Part shown: piece after piece, positions 36,695-47,615 of the stretch
Layout: each line of letters opens with the position of its first letter
Numbering within the stretch: the first letter of the stretch is position 1
Source of the DNA: Perognathus longimembris pacificus
Taxonomy: Eukaryota > Chordata > Mammalia > Rodentia > Heteromyidae
DNA: 64,000 nt
Direction: 5' to 3'
NCBI RefSeq assembly: GCF_023159225.1
Contig: NW_025959445.1
Coordinates: forward strand, 1 to 64,000
Notes under the pieces: model-generated
Seen by the model: only the letters and a program-made list of their open reading frames with translations
Told to the model about the DNA's origin: nothing
Databases searched by the model: none
Translations under genes and position numbers: made by a program

Positions 36695-37210
36695 TGAAAG
36701 GTGTCCTCCAGCCAATATAGACCGCAAACATAGATTAGGCATGAACAGCCCCATTTTGTACCTCAACAATCTACAGAGCTGCAGCTGGAAAGAGCCAGAA
36801 ACAAAATAGGATGCCTGTGGAGGGAGATACCAAATTGTTTATGGCTTGGAAAGATCGTAAAAGGGTCTTTAGGTCAGTTCCTGGCGCCGTTTATGGCTTG
36901 AGTACTGGAGAGATCGTAAAGGGGTCTTTAGGTCAGTTCCCGACCCCTTCCTGAACCCTGTTCCTTGCCTTATTTGGTCTGTCCAATCAGAATCCCGTAA
37001 CTATGCCTTTAGCTTCTGTAAGCCCGCTTCTGCAACCCCATAAAAACCCCTAGAAACCGAGCCCCGGCGCGCCATCCCTGCGAGGACTTGGACGCCCGGG
37101 TACCCGTCCCATAATAAACCTCTTGCTTTTGCATCCATCGTGTGTCTCGCTGTTCCTTGGAGGGGTCTCTCTGACTGATCGACTTCCCCAAACTCGGGGG
37201 GGGTCTTTCA
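36695..37210 (+). repeat. 3' LTR
   Basis: 516 bp, identical to the 5' LTR except T at 36,978. AATAAA at 37,113-37,118. Followed by TTAG (37,211-37,214). It lies about 170 bp upstream of the first promoter motif of the GTSF1-like gene and in the same orientation. Confidence 0.96.
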
Positions 37211-37382
37211 TTAGGAGTTTAGGGATCTTGCCTAGTTGAAAAGTGTGTGAAAACGACTCTCAGGATTCCACTTCTGAAACCTCGCTTACTTCTACAAAAT
37301 CATAGATAAACAATGGACAGGAAGAACAAATAGGACTCCCCTTTCAGGTTAAGGTGGCATTGAGCACTTCCATTGTCAAATG

Positions 37383-37444
37383 CGGAAGTGCTTGTGAATG
37401 ACGTGAGATCATAACCCGGAAGTGACCAATATTAGCCACGTCAC
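37383..37444 (+). promoter_or_regulatory. Promoter motifs of the GTSF1-like gene
   Basis: A cluster within 62 bp: ETS-type CGGAAGTG (37,383-37,390) and CCGGAAGTG (37,416-37,424), CRE-like TGACGTGA (37,399-37,406) and CACGTCAC (37,437-37,444), and CCAAT (37,426-37,430). No clear TATA box follows. ETS and CRE sites are frequent in promoters of male-germline genes. The start of transcription is probably between 37,450 and 37,510; this is inferred. Confidence 0.7.
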
Positions 37445-37479
37445 AATACTAGTGACCCCACACCGAGGAGACAGGAGTT

Positions 37480-37557
37480 AAAAGTAACTGTTACTACGGA
37501 AAGGTCTACGGTGGTCCAGGTTACTTCGTTGAGAGGAGAGGCTCCTTCACTAATTTG
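37480..37557 (+). other. GTSF1-like gene, 5' noncoding exon 1
   Basis: Ends at a strong donor TTTG|GTAAGT (37,557/37,558). No start codon in frame with the downstream coding exons is needed, since exon 2 supplies the ATG. The left edge is a guess because the transcription start is not visible. Confidence 0.6.
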
Positions 37558-40031
37558 GTAAGTACAGTTCTCCTTCAGAGACATCTAACAATCATTTCCC
37601 TCGTGTCCTTCCTTCAGACATCAGTCCCCATCTCATGTGGACTACCTTTTGACTCTTTGATATACACTCTGACATTTCTGGCTACAAAGGTTCTTTGTAA
37701 TTCCTTTAACTGAAGTCCCATGAGGTAGTCCCTACATATTTTTCAAAAACACAAGTATTGTCCAACATATCACATAATCAAAAATGTTATGTCCCTGGAA
37801 TTGAGAATGTAGCAATTTCCAATGTGTCCGTCTTCAAATTTACTACCATTACTCTCACTTTTATTTAGGTCTAACAATGACATTTCTATGGGGTTGTACA
37901 CTTGTTTCATGCCCACAACAAATTTACTGCTGCAATTTACTACTATTTGAAACAGTTACTATCTGAAGCGATGACTCTCAGTATTGCCCAATGTTCCCTC
38001 ACTTTATAGTTAATGTTCTGTTAGATGTAATTACCTATAGATCCCTTGAGCCATAGTTCAATTAAGAACACAGGAATATCTAAAAATTATTGTCTTACTT
38101 TATATGAGTTCAAACGGGCATTTACGTGTTTGAGACCTGGAAAAGTTGGAAAATTTTGAACTATTTAGTACAGATATCTACCAGTCAGAAAACATTTTCA
38201 CAAATTTGATGAACAGTTGTCATGAATGAAGTCCCTTGAATGGTCGTCTATGACAAAGAAATTAAAGCTAAAGATTAATATACTTTGTAGACTTCAGTCC
38301 TACTGTTACAATTTTGAGATTTCTCCTTATTCCTTTCAAATACACTTGTTGCTTGATTATTTGCTTGCAATTACACAGGCGATATACAACTGGATGAAAA
38401 CTCATGAGTTTTACCACTAGAATACTTCCTTTCATAGTGTATCTTAGGTTTGCTAATTCAGTCTCAGTGCATGTCATTTTAATCAACAAGACAGGTAATT
38501 CATCATTGTCCATGTCCTATTTTTTAATACAGAGCAATTTCCTGTCCCTTGAAATTTTTTTAACAGCACCTGAAACATTTCCACAATTTATAATCATATG
38601 CACAATACAAATGGAATTCTCTATGTCCTTTGGTTGAAAAAAATTTGTTTTTTGCTGTCGAGTATGATTTTGGTTAATAATATGTTGGAGATAATTCTAG
38701 GCCCTTTTCAACCGTTAAGAAGCATTTCCATTGGGAAGATTTACATTGGTTTGTTGCATAATTCCTTTGTATGGGTGCTTTCTTAGAAACTCATATGTCA
38801 ATGTGGCAGGCATATGAGTCAATGAAAGGGAACCATCTTTCTCAAATCAGTGTGTATTAAAAACTTGAAATTTGTCAAGGAATTCCTGATTCTGAGATAA
38901 ATTGTTTACACTATTGGAAATAAGATCTTCCTAGAAAGCTACTAAAAATGTTTTACCCTTGATTTCGTGAGAACATTATTTATTTGTGAGAAATTTATTT
39001 ATTTCTACCCGAGAATGTAAGACACACACTGGTGATACTTGTTTTTCTGAAAGGGTAAAAAACAAAAAGTCAAAAAACCTTCATTCATATTTGACAATAT
39101 TAAGAAATACTAGTAGGTATTATGAGCCACTTATTACCATGTCACTCTAATTAGATTCATGTAGTCTCTCAGGTGTCTTCTCTTAATGTGTAACCTTAGA
39201 AAGTATAACCTTCCTTTGGAATGAGTAACATGCAGTGAATTGATTGTTGGCAGCAATTATTATGCTGGGAAAATCAATTATCTATATTCTGCAGTGAATT
39301 AATATAAGATAGTTGAACAAACTATGGAAGCAAAACATATCCCTTTTTGACTTATTCACAGCATAGGAGGAATAAATTGGAATGTGATTATAAAGTACAG
39401 CGAGAAGATAGGACCTTCTCTTCTGGATTTTGGCCAGTAATTAGAATACTGACATATACTGGCGCTAGAGGACATGAAAAGATACCCTAAATCCAAAATG
39501 AGTTTGAATATCCAGTTCTTCTAGTTGTGCTCCCATATATAGGAGACACTAGATCAAAGTAATCCGGGCAAAGTGAACACCTCATTACAAGGGGCTCTTT
39601 TCTCCTGGAGGAAATGATGCCCCTCACCTTTAGCAGAATGCTTTATGTATAAGAAAAGTTGTATTCCCGTTTTCTTTTTAGCCTTAAGCAGAAATTGTTT
39701 ATGTTATTTCCATTTTACTTCAACTTAACGGTTATTCATAAATGTGCCAATACTTTTGTGGTCCTATCTGTCTGTCCAAATTTGCAACTTTGAGCTCAGC
39801 AGTTTTAGAATTTTCTAAAGTTGTAAGCAGCAACATAATCCATGGTCGAAATATTGTAAAAATGGAGCCAGCCAGACATTCTCTAACTTTAATCTCGATA
39901 TTCACAAAGGACACCTCTTTTATACTGAATCTTGGCAATGTAATATTTAAGGATTTCATCCATGCATTAAGCTATACTCATATATATATATATATATACA
40001 TATATATACATATATATATACATATACATAC

Positions 40032-40082
<51 letters not shown>

Positions 40083-40718
40083 TATATATATCTAGATCTA
40101 GATATAGATATATACAACCTGGTTTACTCCCGGGAAAAGTCAGGACTCACCACTACTAGTGCTTCATGTTTGTGATGCCACATAATTAGTTTGTCTTCGA
40201 AAACTGGCAATGGCAATTTTAAATTCAAAGCATGTCGTGTGCAACGAATAAAATTTTTGATGAGTTTGATTTACAAATGAATGCTTTTACAGCCTTAAGA
40301 ATGATAATTCATAAAAATCTCCCAAATAGTTTGTTTTCTAAGCAGCCTAAATTTAGTGAAAGGAGACTCAAGTTTCTTTGTCTTTCTCATTTTAAACCTA
40401 ATTTCAGTGTAATACTTTATAGACACTCCATCCCTCTTTGAATGAACAGGAAAAGATGCCTTCATGTTCCCCTAGAAAAACTGTGTTGAAATAAGTCATA
40501 AACTATCTCCTGTTTTTCTTCTGAAAATGACTGTAATTTGTGGATTAAGAAAATCAGTATTTACAGGATGTGCATCAAAGAACTCAAAAGTTAATGAGTT
40601 GAATATCTTCCAAGTTCTTCAATATTCTTTTGTTTCTCCAAAGAAATGATAATGTTTGAGACTTCTGGTCTGGAAATATTTCTTCATTGGTTTTCTGAGA
40701 GAATTTTTCTCCTCACAG
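37558..40718 (+). other. Intron 1 of the GTSF1-like gene
   Basis: About 3.2 kb. It holds a long TA/CATATA microsatellite and otherwise AT-rich sequence with no recognised gene or repeat. GT...AG ends. Confidence 0.65.
39978..40112. repeat. (TA)n/(CATATA)n microsatellite
   Basis: TATATA and CATATA repeats, ending in a short TCTAGATC palindromic stretch. The 117-codon frame through it (39,742-40,095) is not coding. Confidence 0.95.
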
Positions 40719-40757
40719 GAAGTGCAGATATTTCCCTGTCTACCAGAATGCAAGAAG
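40719..40757 (+). CDS. Gtsf1-like: GTSF1-like exon 2 (start codon)
   Basis: Acceptor CTCCTCACAG|GA, donor GAAG|GTAAGC. The ATG at 40,748-40,750 begins four residues ending with a codon split one base before the intron, exactly the phase the next exon needs. Confidence 0.75.
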
Positions 40758-43700
40758 GTAAGCATGTTCCCAATGTCCTTTGAAAAGAACACTTCAAATG
40801 GTTCCCATCATCTTATGTTTAGCATTCTCAGTATGCAAAACGCTGTGGGTGAGATTCAACGGGATGGAGTTCAGAATTGAGACATTCTGATAATTATACA
40901 GTGGAATTTTTAATTCGTACTATTGAGACATAAGAATGCAAGTAAATGTCTTGCCCTCAATGCACCTTCCCTGTCAACAGAGGACATAGCATGAATATTG
41001 CAAAACAGTAACCGCAAAAAGTCCTTCTATTAATGGAAAAATGTTTTCCCAAATTACGCCTAAGAATTCACACATGGGAACTGAAATGAATTTGATTATT
41101 ATTTCTATGATAATATCCAAAGGCATACTTAGCATGTTTGTTGTCACAAAAGTGAATTTGAAATTAATGCATATGTTGTAATTGGAAGAGAAGGGAAAGA
41201 ATTATATCTTCTCAAAAATATACCTAATTTGCTTAGATATTTTTCTTTCCAGGTGAATCTCTGGATCCTGAAAGGTTACTGCAATGCCCCTATAATAAGA
41301 GTCACAAGATCAGGGCCTGCAGATTCCCGTACCATCTGGTGAAATGCAGAAAGGTAGGGTTGCATTTCAAAATGGTGAGTTGGTCATACTTTACTACAAA
41401 CATAAATTTGAACCTTGATTACTTGAGTAAATATGGGAAATTTGTGTGAATGAAATGATAGACTACCTGGGTAGATGCAGTATACACATATTTGTATTTG
41501 CTCTTGTAATCTGATCTTTGTGTAGTGCAGATAACAAATAGCAGTGCAAATTGTTTACAGAGTTCTAGGATAAGTAGGACTTTGCAAGATGTTTTCTGTA
41601 GGACAATCATTTCAATCTGAGTGTAGCGACTTAGTACTTGTTTCCTTGTTCACAATTAACTACTCTAAATCAGCAATTCAATAAAGTTTCTAAAAATTAA
41701 GACACATGCACTGTCTTATGGCAGGTCATGGTTCCTTAACCATGTTACTTCTAAGTAAGCCTAGTAATCCTGAATTGATGATAACGAAGAAGTGTTTTGC
41801 CAGTTTCATATATTTTGGTGTTTTTTTGTTATGATGCCACAACAGTTATTTTCACAAAGAACAAGAAATCTTTCAAATGCTAATATAGTTGTCTATCCCA
41901 ATTCATCTTTCTGTGTTAAAAAACTGCCCTGGGCAGAAAACAATCTTCCCTTTGTTATGCTTTTCTAAGGATACTCACTGATCATATATACACATGTGCA
42001 CAGAAAGACACATACATATGCACATGTGTATGTGCATACACATATGCATGTTTATATGTTTTCAAATATTCTTATATGTACATGTGCATAAATACAAATA
42101 AGTTTGTACATACACATACGATCACATACTTGCACTAACAAACACACTGAATCCGTTTCCACTATGTTTCCCATCAGTGTATCGTACCAATTCATCTAGC
42201 ATATCTTAATAAATGCCTTTTTGTTTTCTTTTTATTAAACTTTTATTGTCAAACGTAGGGACTGAGAGGTTACAGTTTCATACGTTGGGCATCTCGCCCA
42301 CTCCTTTTCCATCCCCCCATGAGTTGTTCAGTTCATTTACAACAAACAGTTTTGCAAATATTACTTTTGTAATCATTTGTCTTTTTTACCCTCTGTCTCT
42401 CGATTTTGGTATTCCCTTTCTATTTCCTAGTTGTAATACCAGTATTACATGGTTTCCAAGGTACTCAGATAAGATACAGTGATAGTGCAGGAACAAACAC
42501 AGGAAGGGGATACAAGACGATCATCAATAATAGAATTTACAGTTTCACATCGCTTGTTGAAAGTAATTACAACAGTGATATAACAGTCGTTTCCATAACA
42601 TGGATTTCAATTCATTTAGCATCATCATAATTGCTATGGTCTGTTGTGATCCTCTGCTGTGATTAGCCTAAACCAGTACTAATTATTCCCTAGAAGGGAG
42701 ACCATAGAGTCCATGTTTCAAATGTTGGAGGGGATGTGGCTAAAAGGGAACTCTACTTCATTGATGAGAGAAATGTAAACTGGTTCAGCAACTCTGGAAA
42801 GTGGTGTGGAGATTCCTCAAAAGGCTAAATATAGACCTTCTCTAAGACCCTGCAACCCCACTTTGGGGCATCTATCCAAAAGACCACAAACAAGAACACA
42901 ATAAATCCTCTAGCACAACAATGTTCATCGCAGCACAATTTCTCATAGCTAGAATTTGGAACCAACGATGACCCTCAGTAGACGAATGGATCAGGAAAAT
43001 GTGGTACATATACACAATAGAATTTTATGTCCCTATCAGAAAAAATGGCATTGTCCCATCCATAAGAAAACTGAAGGACTTGGAAACAATTATACTAAGG
43101 GAAATGTGCCCGAACCAAAGAAATAAATGCCTTTTGAGTGAAGAAGTCATGATTCTGAATGTTTTTATATGCCAAAGTTATGTTTTAAGAATACAGCACT
43201 TTGCTGCTGTGTCTGACATCCAATCTTGTCATGACTTGAGTTTAAATTGAAGGATTTTTATGCAAAGAGAGCATGAGAAATAGAGTGTGAGAGAAACTTA
43301 TCCACCTCCCAGACCTTGACAATTGTAAGAAACAGATTGAGGAAGAGTCGAGGTTATACTAACCTGTCCTCTTGTGCTAGACTGGTGCTAGTATAGCAAA
43401 CAACCGAAGGTTAAACCCCAACTAAAGCAGAATATGCGCAACACTTTCCTTCTCCCAATAAATTTTACTATTGTTCTTTTTTTACATCCTGGTTCAATAG
43501 AATCATCCCGACATTGCTGCCAAATTGGCTACTTGTCCCTTCAATGCCCGACACTTGGTGCTGCGAGATCAGCTCAGTGAACATATAGCAACATGTGCGG
43601 ACCAAAGTTGCATTGAGGATGATGTAGGTAAGCTTGATACATGAAACATAAATCAGATCTGACTCAGATTCAATCTGGAAAATACTCTGATACCATTTTT

Positions 43701-44625
43701 CTTATTTATTTCTTGCAGTTACTATGAATTGGCCCCAAGCACAAGAGAAAAAATCTGGAAACACAGGGCACAGCCTCTCCTGTGAGGAAGACTGGGATAA
43801 AGGTAAAGAGCTAGATTACCTTTTGAGTTTCTGCTGTAACTGAATGTCAGTTTAGAGATAGATGGCATATAATAGTAAGCACTTTTGCTCTACATCATAC
43901 TTAATGTATGCTAATAATGATAAGAGGTAATATGCTTATCTTCATATATGAAGACCAGCACTCAGAAATGAACTTTTAAAGAATATAAAAAAAAAAGCAA
44001 CATCCACAAGATTTTCCCTGCATAGTTTAGGACTCTTTCTTTTCCATGTTAATTATCCACATAAATCATTGTTATATGAGGTCCTTTAGGTGGTTAACAT
44101 TACCTATGTCTTTCCTTGGCCATGTAAATGTTAGAGAAAGTCTAATATATTCCCTGAAGACCATATCCACTTTTCTGTTTTCCAGAATCCTTGGAAAATC
44201 CTAGCCCAACTTTTGTTTGGGGCAGTGTGGAGTCATCTACCAATAACAGGTAAAGAAAATGCCATTATCCCTTGACAAAGTTCTATTTCTTAGAAATAAA
44301 GGAAACAAGTATAATCAGTGGAAGAGCTGCCTTTTTCTTTTAGGTACAATAAAACTTCCTCTTTTCTGGGGAATATTCAGATTGCTGTCTGAACTGTGAT
44401 TGGTTAAAGTATTCATGTGTAAATCCGCAATGACTTCATAATCTAAAAACATATCCAAACAAATTCATTGGTATTTATCGGAGGCCATACTCAAAATTGT
44501 CACTTGTTGTATAACTACAAAGTGTTAAGAAACTGTTATGGATATGACAGTATTTCAGAGTCATGGTTTACTTCTGAATGACCCCTAATACCTTTTCATT
44601 TAATTTTATTCATAGAAAAACCTAA
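40748..44625 (+). CDS. Gtsf1-like: GTSF1-family gametocyte-specific factor (six coding exons)
   Basis: Joining 40,748-40,757, 41,253-41,353, 43,501-43,627, 43,719-43,802, 44,186-44,249 and 44,616-44,625 gives a 131-residue protein with every splice phase matching. Two CHHC (U11-48K-type) zinc fingers, C-X5-H-X9-H-X3-C, are intact: C15/H21/H31/C35 and C49/H55/H65/C69. The central acidic, tryptophan-bearing part (W84, W105, W119) corresponds to the PIWI-binding region of the family. GTSF1 proteins bind RNA through the fingers and assist PIWI proteins in germ cells, enabling target slicing and transposon silencing. Mammalian GTSF1 has about 167 residues; this one stops early because the last coding exon is out of frame with a plausible C-terminal exon. 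As I recall GTSF1L is intronless, so this multi-exon gene is more like Gtsf1 or Gtsf2. Which paralogue it is cannot be settled here. Confidence 0.85.
41253..41353 (+). CDS. Gtsf1-like: GTSF1-like exon 3 (first CHHC finger)
   Basis: Acceptor TTTCTTTCCAG, donor AAAG|GTAGGG. Encodes '[18 protein letters not shown]' and the rest of finger 1, the most family-diagnostic exon. It ends at a codon boundary. Confidence 0.9.
41985..42135. repeat. Degenerate ACAT/GTGCATA repeat
   Basis: Alternating purine/pyrimidine words such as 'acacatgtgcac' and 'tatgcacatgtgtatgtgca', in the same intron as the inverted L1. Confidence 0.75.
42208..43135 (-). mobile_element. Twin-primed (5'-inverted) L1 with 14-bp TSD, intronic
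   Basis: AATAAATGCCTTTT flanks both ends (42,208-42,221 and 43,122-43,135). From left, a T-rich tail and the L1 3' UTR on the minus strand run to about 42,720. There the orientation flips and 42,723-43,121 is L1 ORF2 on the + strand ('tagtacgaatggatcagg'-type words near 42,977-42,995). A minus-strand 3' end with an inverted 5' part and one shared target duplication is the signature of twin priming. Confidence 0.9.
43501..43627 (+). CDS. Gtsf1-like: GTSF1-like exon 4 (second CHHC finger)
   Basis: Acceptor GGTTCAATAG, donor GTAG|GTAAGC. Encodes '[18 protein letters not shown]' through the last ligand of finger 2 and an acidic tail. Forty-two codons plus one base. Confidence 0.9.
43719..43802 (+). 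CDS. Gtsf1-like: GTSF1-like exon 5
   Basis: Acceptor TTTCTTGCAG, donor AAAG|GTAAAG. Encodes a low-complexity linker and the conserved 'CEEDWDK' motif with a tryptophan thought to contact PIWI proteins in this family. Confidence 0.85.
44186..44249 (+). CDS. Gtsf1-like: GTSF1-like exon 6
   Basis: Acceptor TGTTTTCCAG, donor ACAG|GTAAAG. Encodes '[10 protein letters not shown]', the conserved Phe-Val-Trp-Gly motif of the family, and ends two bases into an arginine codon. Confidence 0.85.
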
Positions 44626-44649
44626 TGATCGGCTGGAATTCCTCTTCAT
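44616..44649 (+). CDS. Gtsf1-like: GTSF1-like exon 7 (stop codon)
   Basis: Acceptor TTATTCATAG, donor TTCAT|GTGAGT. In the frame from exon 6, the stop TAA comes at 44,623-44,625. A different frame of the exon is open throughout and continues into the candidate exon at 46,688 with a weakly GTSF1-like tail, suggesting a one-base shift truncated the protein. Confidence 0.65.
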
Positions 44650-46687
44650 GTGAGTAGCTACTAAAATCCTATGGAGAGTAATTTGATTAAATACAGTAAA
44701 AAGCAATTATACAGATATGTTATGTTGTTTGGTTATATGTGTTATATGCCCCTTGCTCAGCAAGGGTAGTAGGACATGGGTGACCTTAATAACTACATCA
44801 TGTGTGTTTTCAGCATGTTTTCACTTTTCAATATTTGCTTGCAAACTATCACCATACAAGGCCACAAATACCTTGGAAATTCTGTTCAAAAATCCCACCG
44901 GATGTTAGCCCATGAATGCAGTTTGTAGGGCAAGGTTAACTTTCAATTTACATTCTTTTTATTTTTCAAAATACCAATAATGCTATTTGACTTTATTCTT
45001 TATTTCAGCGAGATTTTTGTCCATCTTCTTTTCTTCTGCAAGTGTCTTTCTTAGTTCTGTAATCCCAAGTGTCTTGATTTTTCTCCCTTCCTATTCACTC
45101 CTTTCTGTTTTCCATTCTTTCTTACCTTTTAATTTTTTTTCCAATTTTTATTATCAAACTGATGTACAGAGAGGTTACAGTTTCATACATTAGGCATTCG
45201 ATACATTTCTTGAACTGTTTGTTACCTTGTCCCTCATACGCCCCTCCCCCTTACTCTTCCCACCCCCCGAGGTGTTCAGTTCACTTACACCAAACAGTTT
45301 TGCAAGTATTGCTTTTATAGTTGTTTGTCTTTTTTTACCCTGTATCCCTCAATTTTGGTATTCCCTTTCAATTTCCAAGTTCCAATACCAGTATATAAGG
45401 TTTCCAATATACTCAGGTAAGATTACAGAGATAGTGTAGGTACAACCACAGGAAGGTGATACAAGAACATCATCAATAATAGAAGCTACAGATACACATG
45501 GGACGTTGAAAGTAGTTACAACTGTGATATAACAATTGTCTCCATAACATGGAGTTCATTTCACTTAGCATCATCTTATGTGTTCATAAGGGTATAGCTA
45601 TTGGGCCTTGTGATGCTCTGCTATGACTTGCCTAAACCTGTACTAATTATTCCCAATAAGGGAGACCATAGAGTCCATGTTTCTTTGGGTCTGACTCACT
45701 TCACTTAGTATAATTTTTTCCAAGTCCTTCCATTTCCTTACAAATGCGACAATGTCATTCTTTCTGATAGAGGCATAAAATTCCACTGTGTATATGTACC
45801 ACATTTTCCTGATCCATTCGTCTACTGAGGGACATCTGGGCTCGTTCCAGATTCTCTATGCCTACTTAATCTTTGATAAAGGAGCTCAACACATGCAACA
45901 AAAAAAATCAATTTAGATTCTTGAAAGATCCTTACATGTGAGTTCAGAGTAAAAGGAAGTGTATTGTTTCCTGCTCACACTTGCATGTTCAACAAAATTA
46001 ATTGAGTGAGAAGAACGTAAAGTTCCTGGAGAGTATATTGATTGATGATAGAAACTTAGGAAATTTAGAAGACATGTAGTTATATTTTTCTTGTATCCCT
46101 TAGAAAGTCACTTCCCACAAAAATGATGCCTTCTTTTTTCATTTATTCTTTGTGTCTCATGTAAGATAGTTTTAAATCAAATATTATGACATTGATCTCA
46201 AATCTTAAGATAATCATTTCTGATATAGTCTACAATATTTAGTATTTTTGTTATAAGACTAGGCACATTTCATATTTTGTGTTCCTGTCATGTGACACTG
46301 ATTATACTTGCATGGGTGAGACATATACAAAATGTTCTATTACTTGGATAAGTCTTATTATGTTACCTAAGCTAAGCTTAGAAGAAATGTACCTGTGTCA
46401 TGAAAATAATCGCTTCTCCAGTTATTTACGCGTTCACCTACTTCAAATGATTTGAAACACACACAGTTTCAAACCATAAGTGTCCAGAAACTGTCCAATT
46501 GATCAATTTCTGTGTATATGCAAGTTGAAGAAATCAAGAAATTATTTCAGGATAATGAGCAACTGTTCTGTTTTGTGTATCTGTAGAACAATTATTGAAT
46601 ATCTGTTGTTATTAGGCAGAATCAGAAATGTGTATTAGCAAACTTTCCACCATAATGAAAAGTTCTGTTTTCTATTTTCCTTTGCAG
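44650..46687. other. Region between exon 7 and the candidate last exon
   Basis: Probable intron of about 2 kb. It contains a reverse L1 3' end (45,130-45,870). The remainder is AT-rich with no recognised feature. Confidence 0.5.
45130..45870 (-). mobile_element. L1 3' end, reverse orientation
   Basis: From a T-rich tail at 45,128 through the 3' UTR (C-rich strand of the G tract at 45,240-45,270) to the ORF2 terminus ('cattcgtctactgagggaca' near 45,817). It mirrors 20,560-21,270. Target duplications were not resolved. Confidence 0.85.
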
Positions 46688-46825
46688 AAATAATATGGTG
46701 CTCTACGATTTGAGGATCAAGAATTTTTTTCTTGTCTTGTCTATCACATGAAATAATAATACTCTCAACACGTTGAATGTGTTTTCATTTCCACTAGCTA
46801 TTAAACTTACCTATATGGTTCGCTT
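46688..46825 (+). other. Candidate last exon (3' UTR) of the GTSF1-like gene
   Basis: Acceptor TTTCCTTTGCAG at 46,687/46,688 and an ATTAAA poly-A signal variant at 46,800-46,805. One frame is open for about 21 codons and loosely resembles the end of GTSF1 (Arg, Lys and hydrophobic pattern). The right edge is inferred from the signal. Confidence 0.45.
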
Positions 46826-47127
46826 GTATACTGTTTACAGTGAATGCTGCCATCAATGTTAGGGTTTCCCCCTTTACTGAAATATACCATTTAAGATTCT
46901 CTTCTAAACATAGGTTGCATGAATGGAATGATGATCATGAAATGAAAATCTGGATACATAAACATGTGTAAAATTCTATATCTTTTCTTCAGTTAGGTTT
47001 GCATGTGAGAAACTTTTTGTCAATGATCTCTCCCCTTGCATTTAAAGGTTATTAAACTTACCTCTTTTCGTAGAAAATTTAAATTTATGTAGCCCACCAC
47101 ATGAGTAAGCCAAATAACTACTGCTTA

Positions 47128-47166
<39 letters not shown>
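47128..47166. repeat. (GT)n microsatellite
   Basis: About 18 GT units, next to the end of a reverse L1 3' UTR, as also seen at 58,344 and 62,160. Confidence 0.95.
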
Positions 47167-47167
<1 letters not shown>

Positions 47168-47194
47168 TGAGAGTGTCTTAGTTGGAGCTATTTA

Positions 47195-47510
47195 ATTTAT
47201 AATTTGTAATTAAATTTTATTGAAAAGTTGATGTACATACGTGGTACCATTACAAAATAAGGTAGTGAGTGCATTTCTTGTCATATTAGTTACAACTTCC
47301 CTCATTTTTCAGTATTTCCCTAAGTCCAGATAAGCATATATGCAAGATCCATTGTACCAAACTCATATCCAGTCGCCAAAGGGGGACTCCACAGGTTTTT
47401 TCATTTACTATATTAAACATAAGAAAAATAATAAAATTCTCCTGTTCCCATCCCTTGCAGATATGTTGTAACATCACTGGCAAAAACAATTAGAAATATC
47501 ATTTGATAAG
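47195..47510 (-). mobile_element. L1 3' UTR fragment, reverse
   Basis: 'attaaattttattgaaaagt' followed by 'tgatgtacatac' resembles the reverse 3' UTR at 58,380-58,790, with a neighbouring GT run in both. The frame at 47,286-47,489 belongs to this repeat. Confidence 0.55.
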
Positions 47511-47615
47511 AAGTTTTATACTTTACAGACACTAACTCTATGCTCCCCGCCCCCAAATTTCACATCTCAGGGACACCTTGGGCTGTTGTATTTTCTTGTT
47601 TGCGACAGGATGATT

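Larger units (their letters stand above)
29971..37210 (+). mobile_element. Young non-autonomous gammaretroviral (ERV1, VL30-like) element
   Basis: Complete 7,240-bp provirus with 516-bp LTRs, a tRNA-Pro primer site, a leader with splice donor, a 6.2-kb interior and a polypurine tract, flanked by TTAG. LTR ends TGAAAG...CTTTCA, the primer site, leader words and polypurine tract all match the murine-leukaemia-virus group. The interior has no gag or pol frame: the longest open frames are the leader frame and an 86-codon env end. The LTRs differ at one base, so insertion is recent by host-mutation standards. A structurally complete but coding-empty element is expected to have been copied with proteins supplied in trans, as known for VL30. 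It also carries a SINE-like piece and a nested antisense ERV2 solo LTR. Interior 31,124-35,774 shows no recognisable protein. Confidence 0.9.

Noticed and set aside
43201..43500. Alternative acceptor sites upstream of exon 4
   Set aside because: Only the AG at 43,499-43,500 keeps the family reading frame and the conserved Asn-His-Pro-Asp start.
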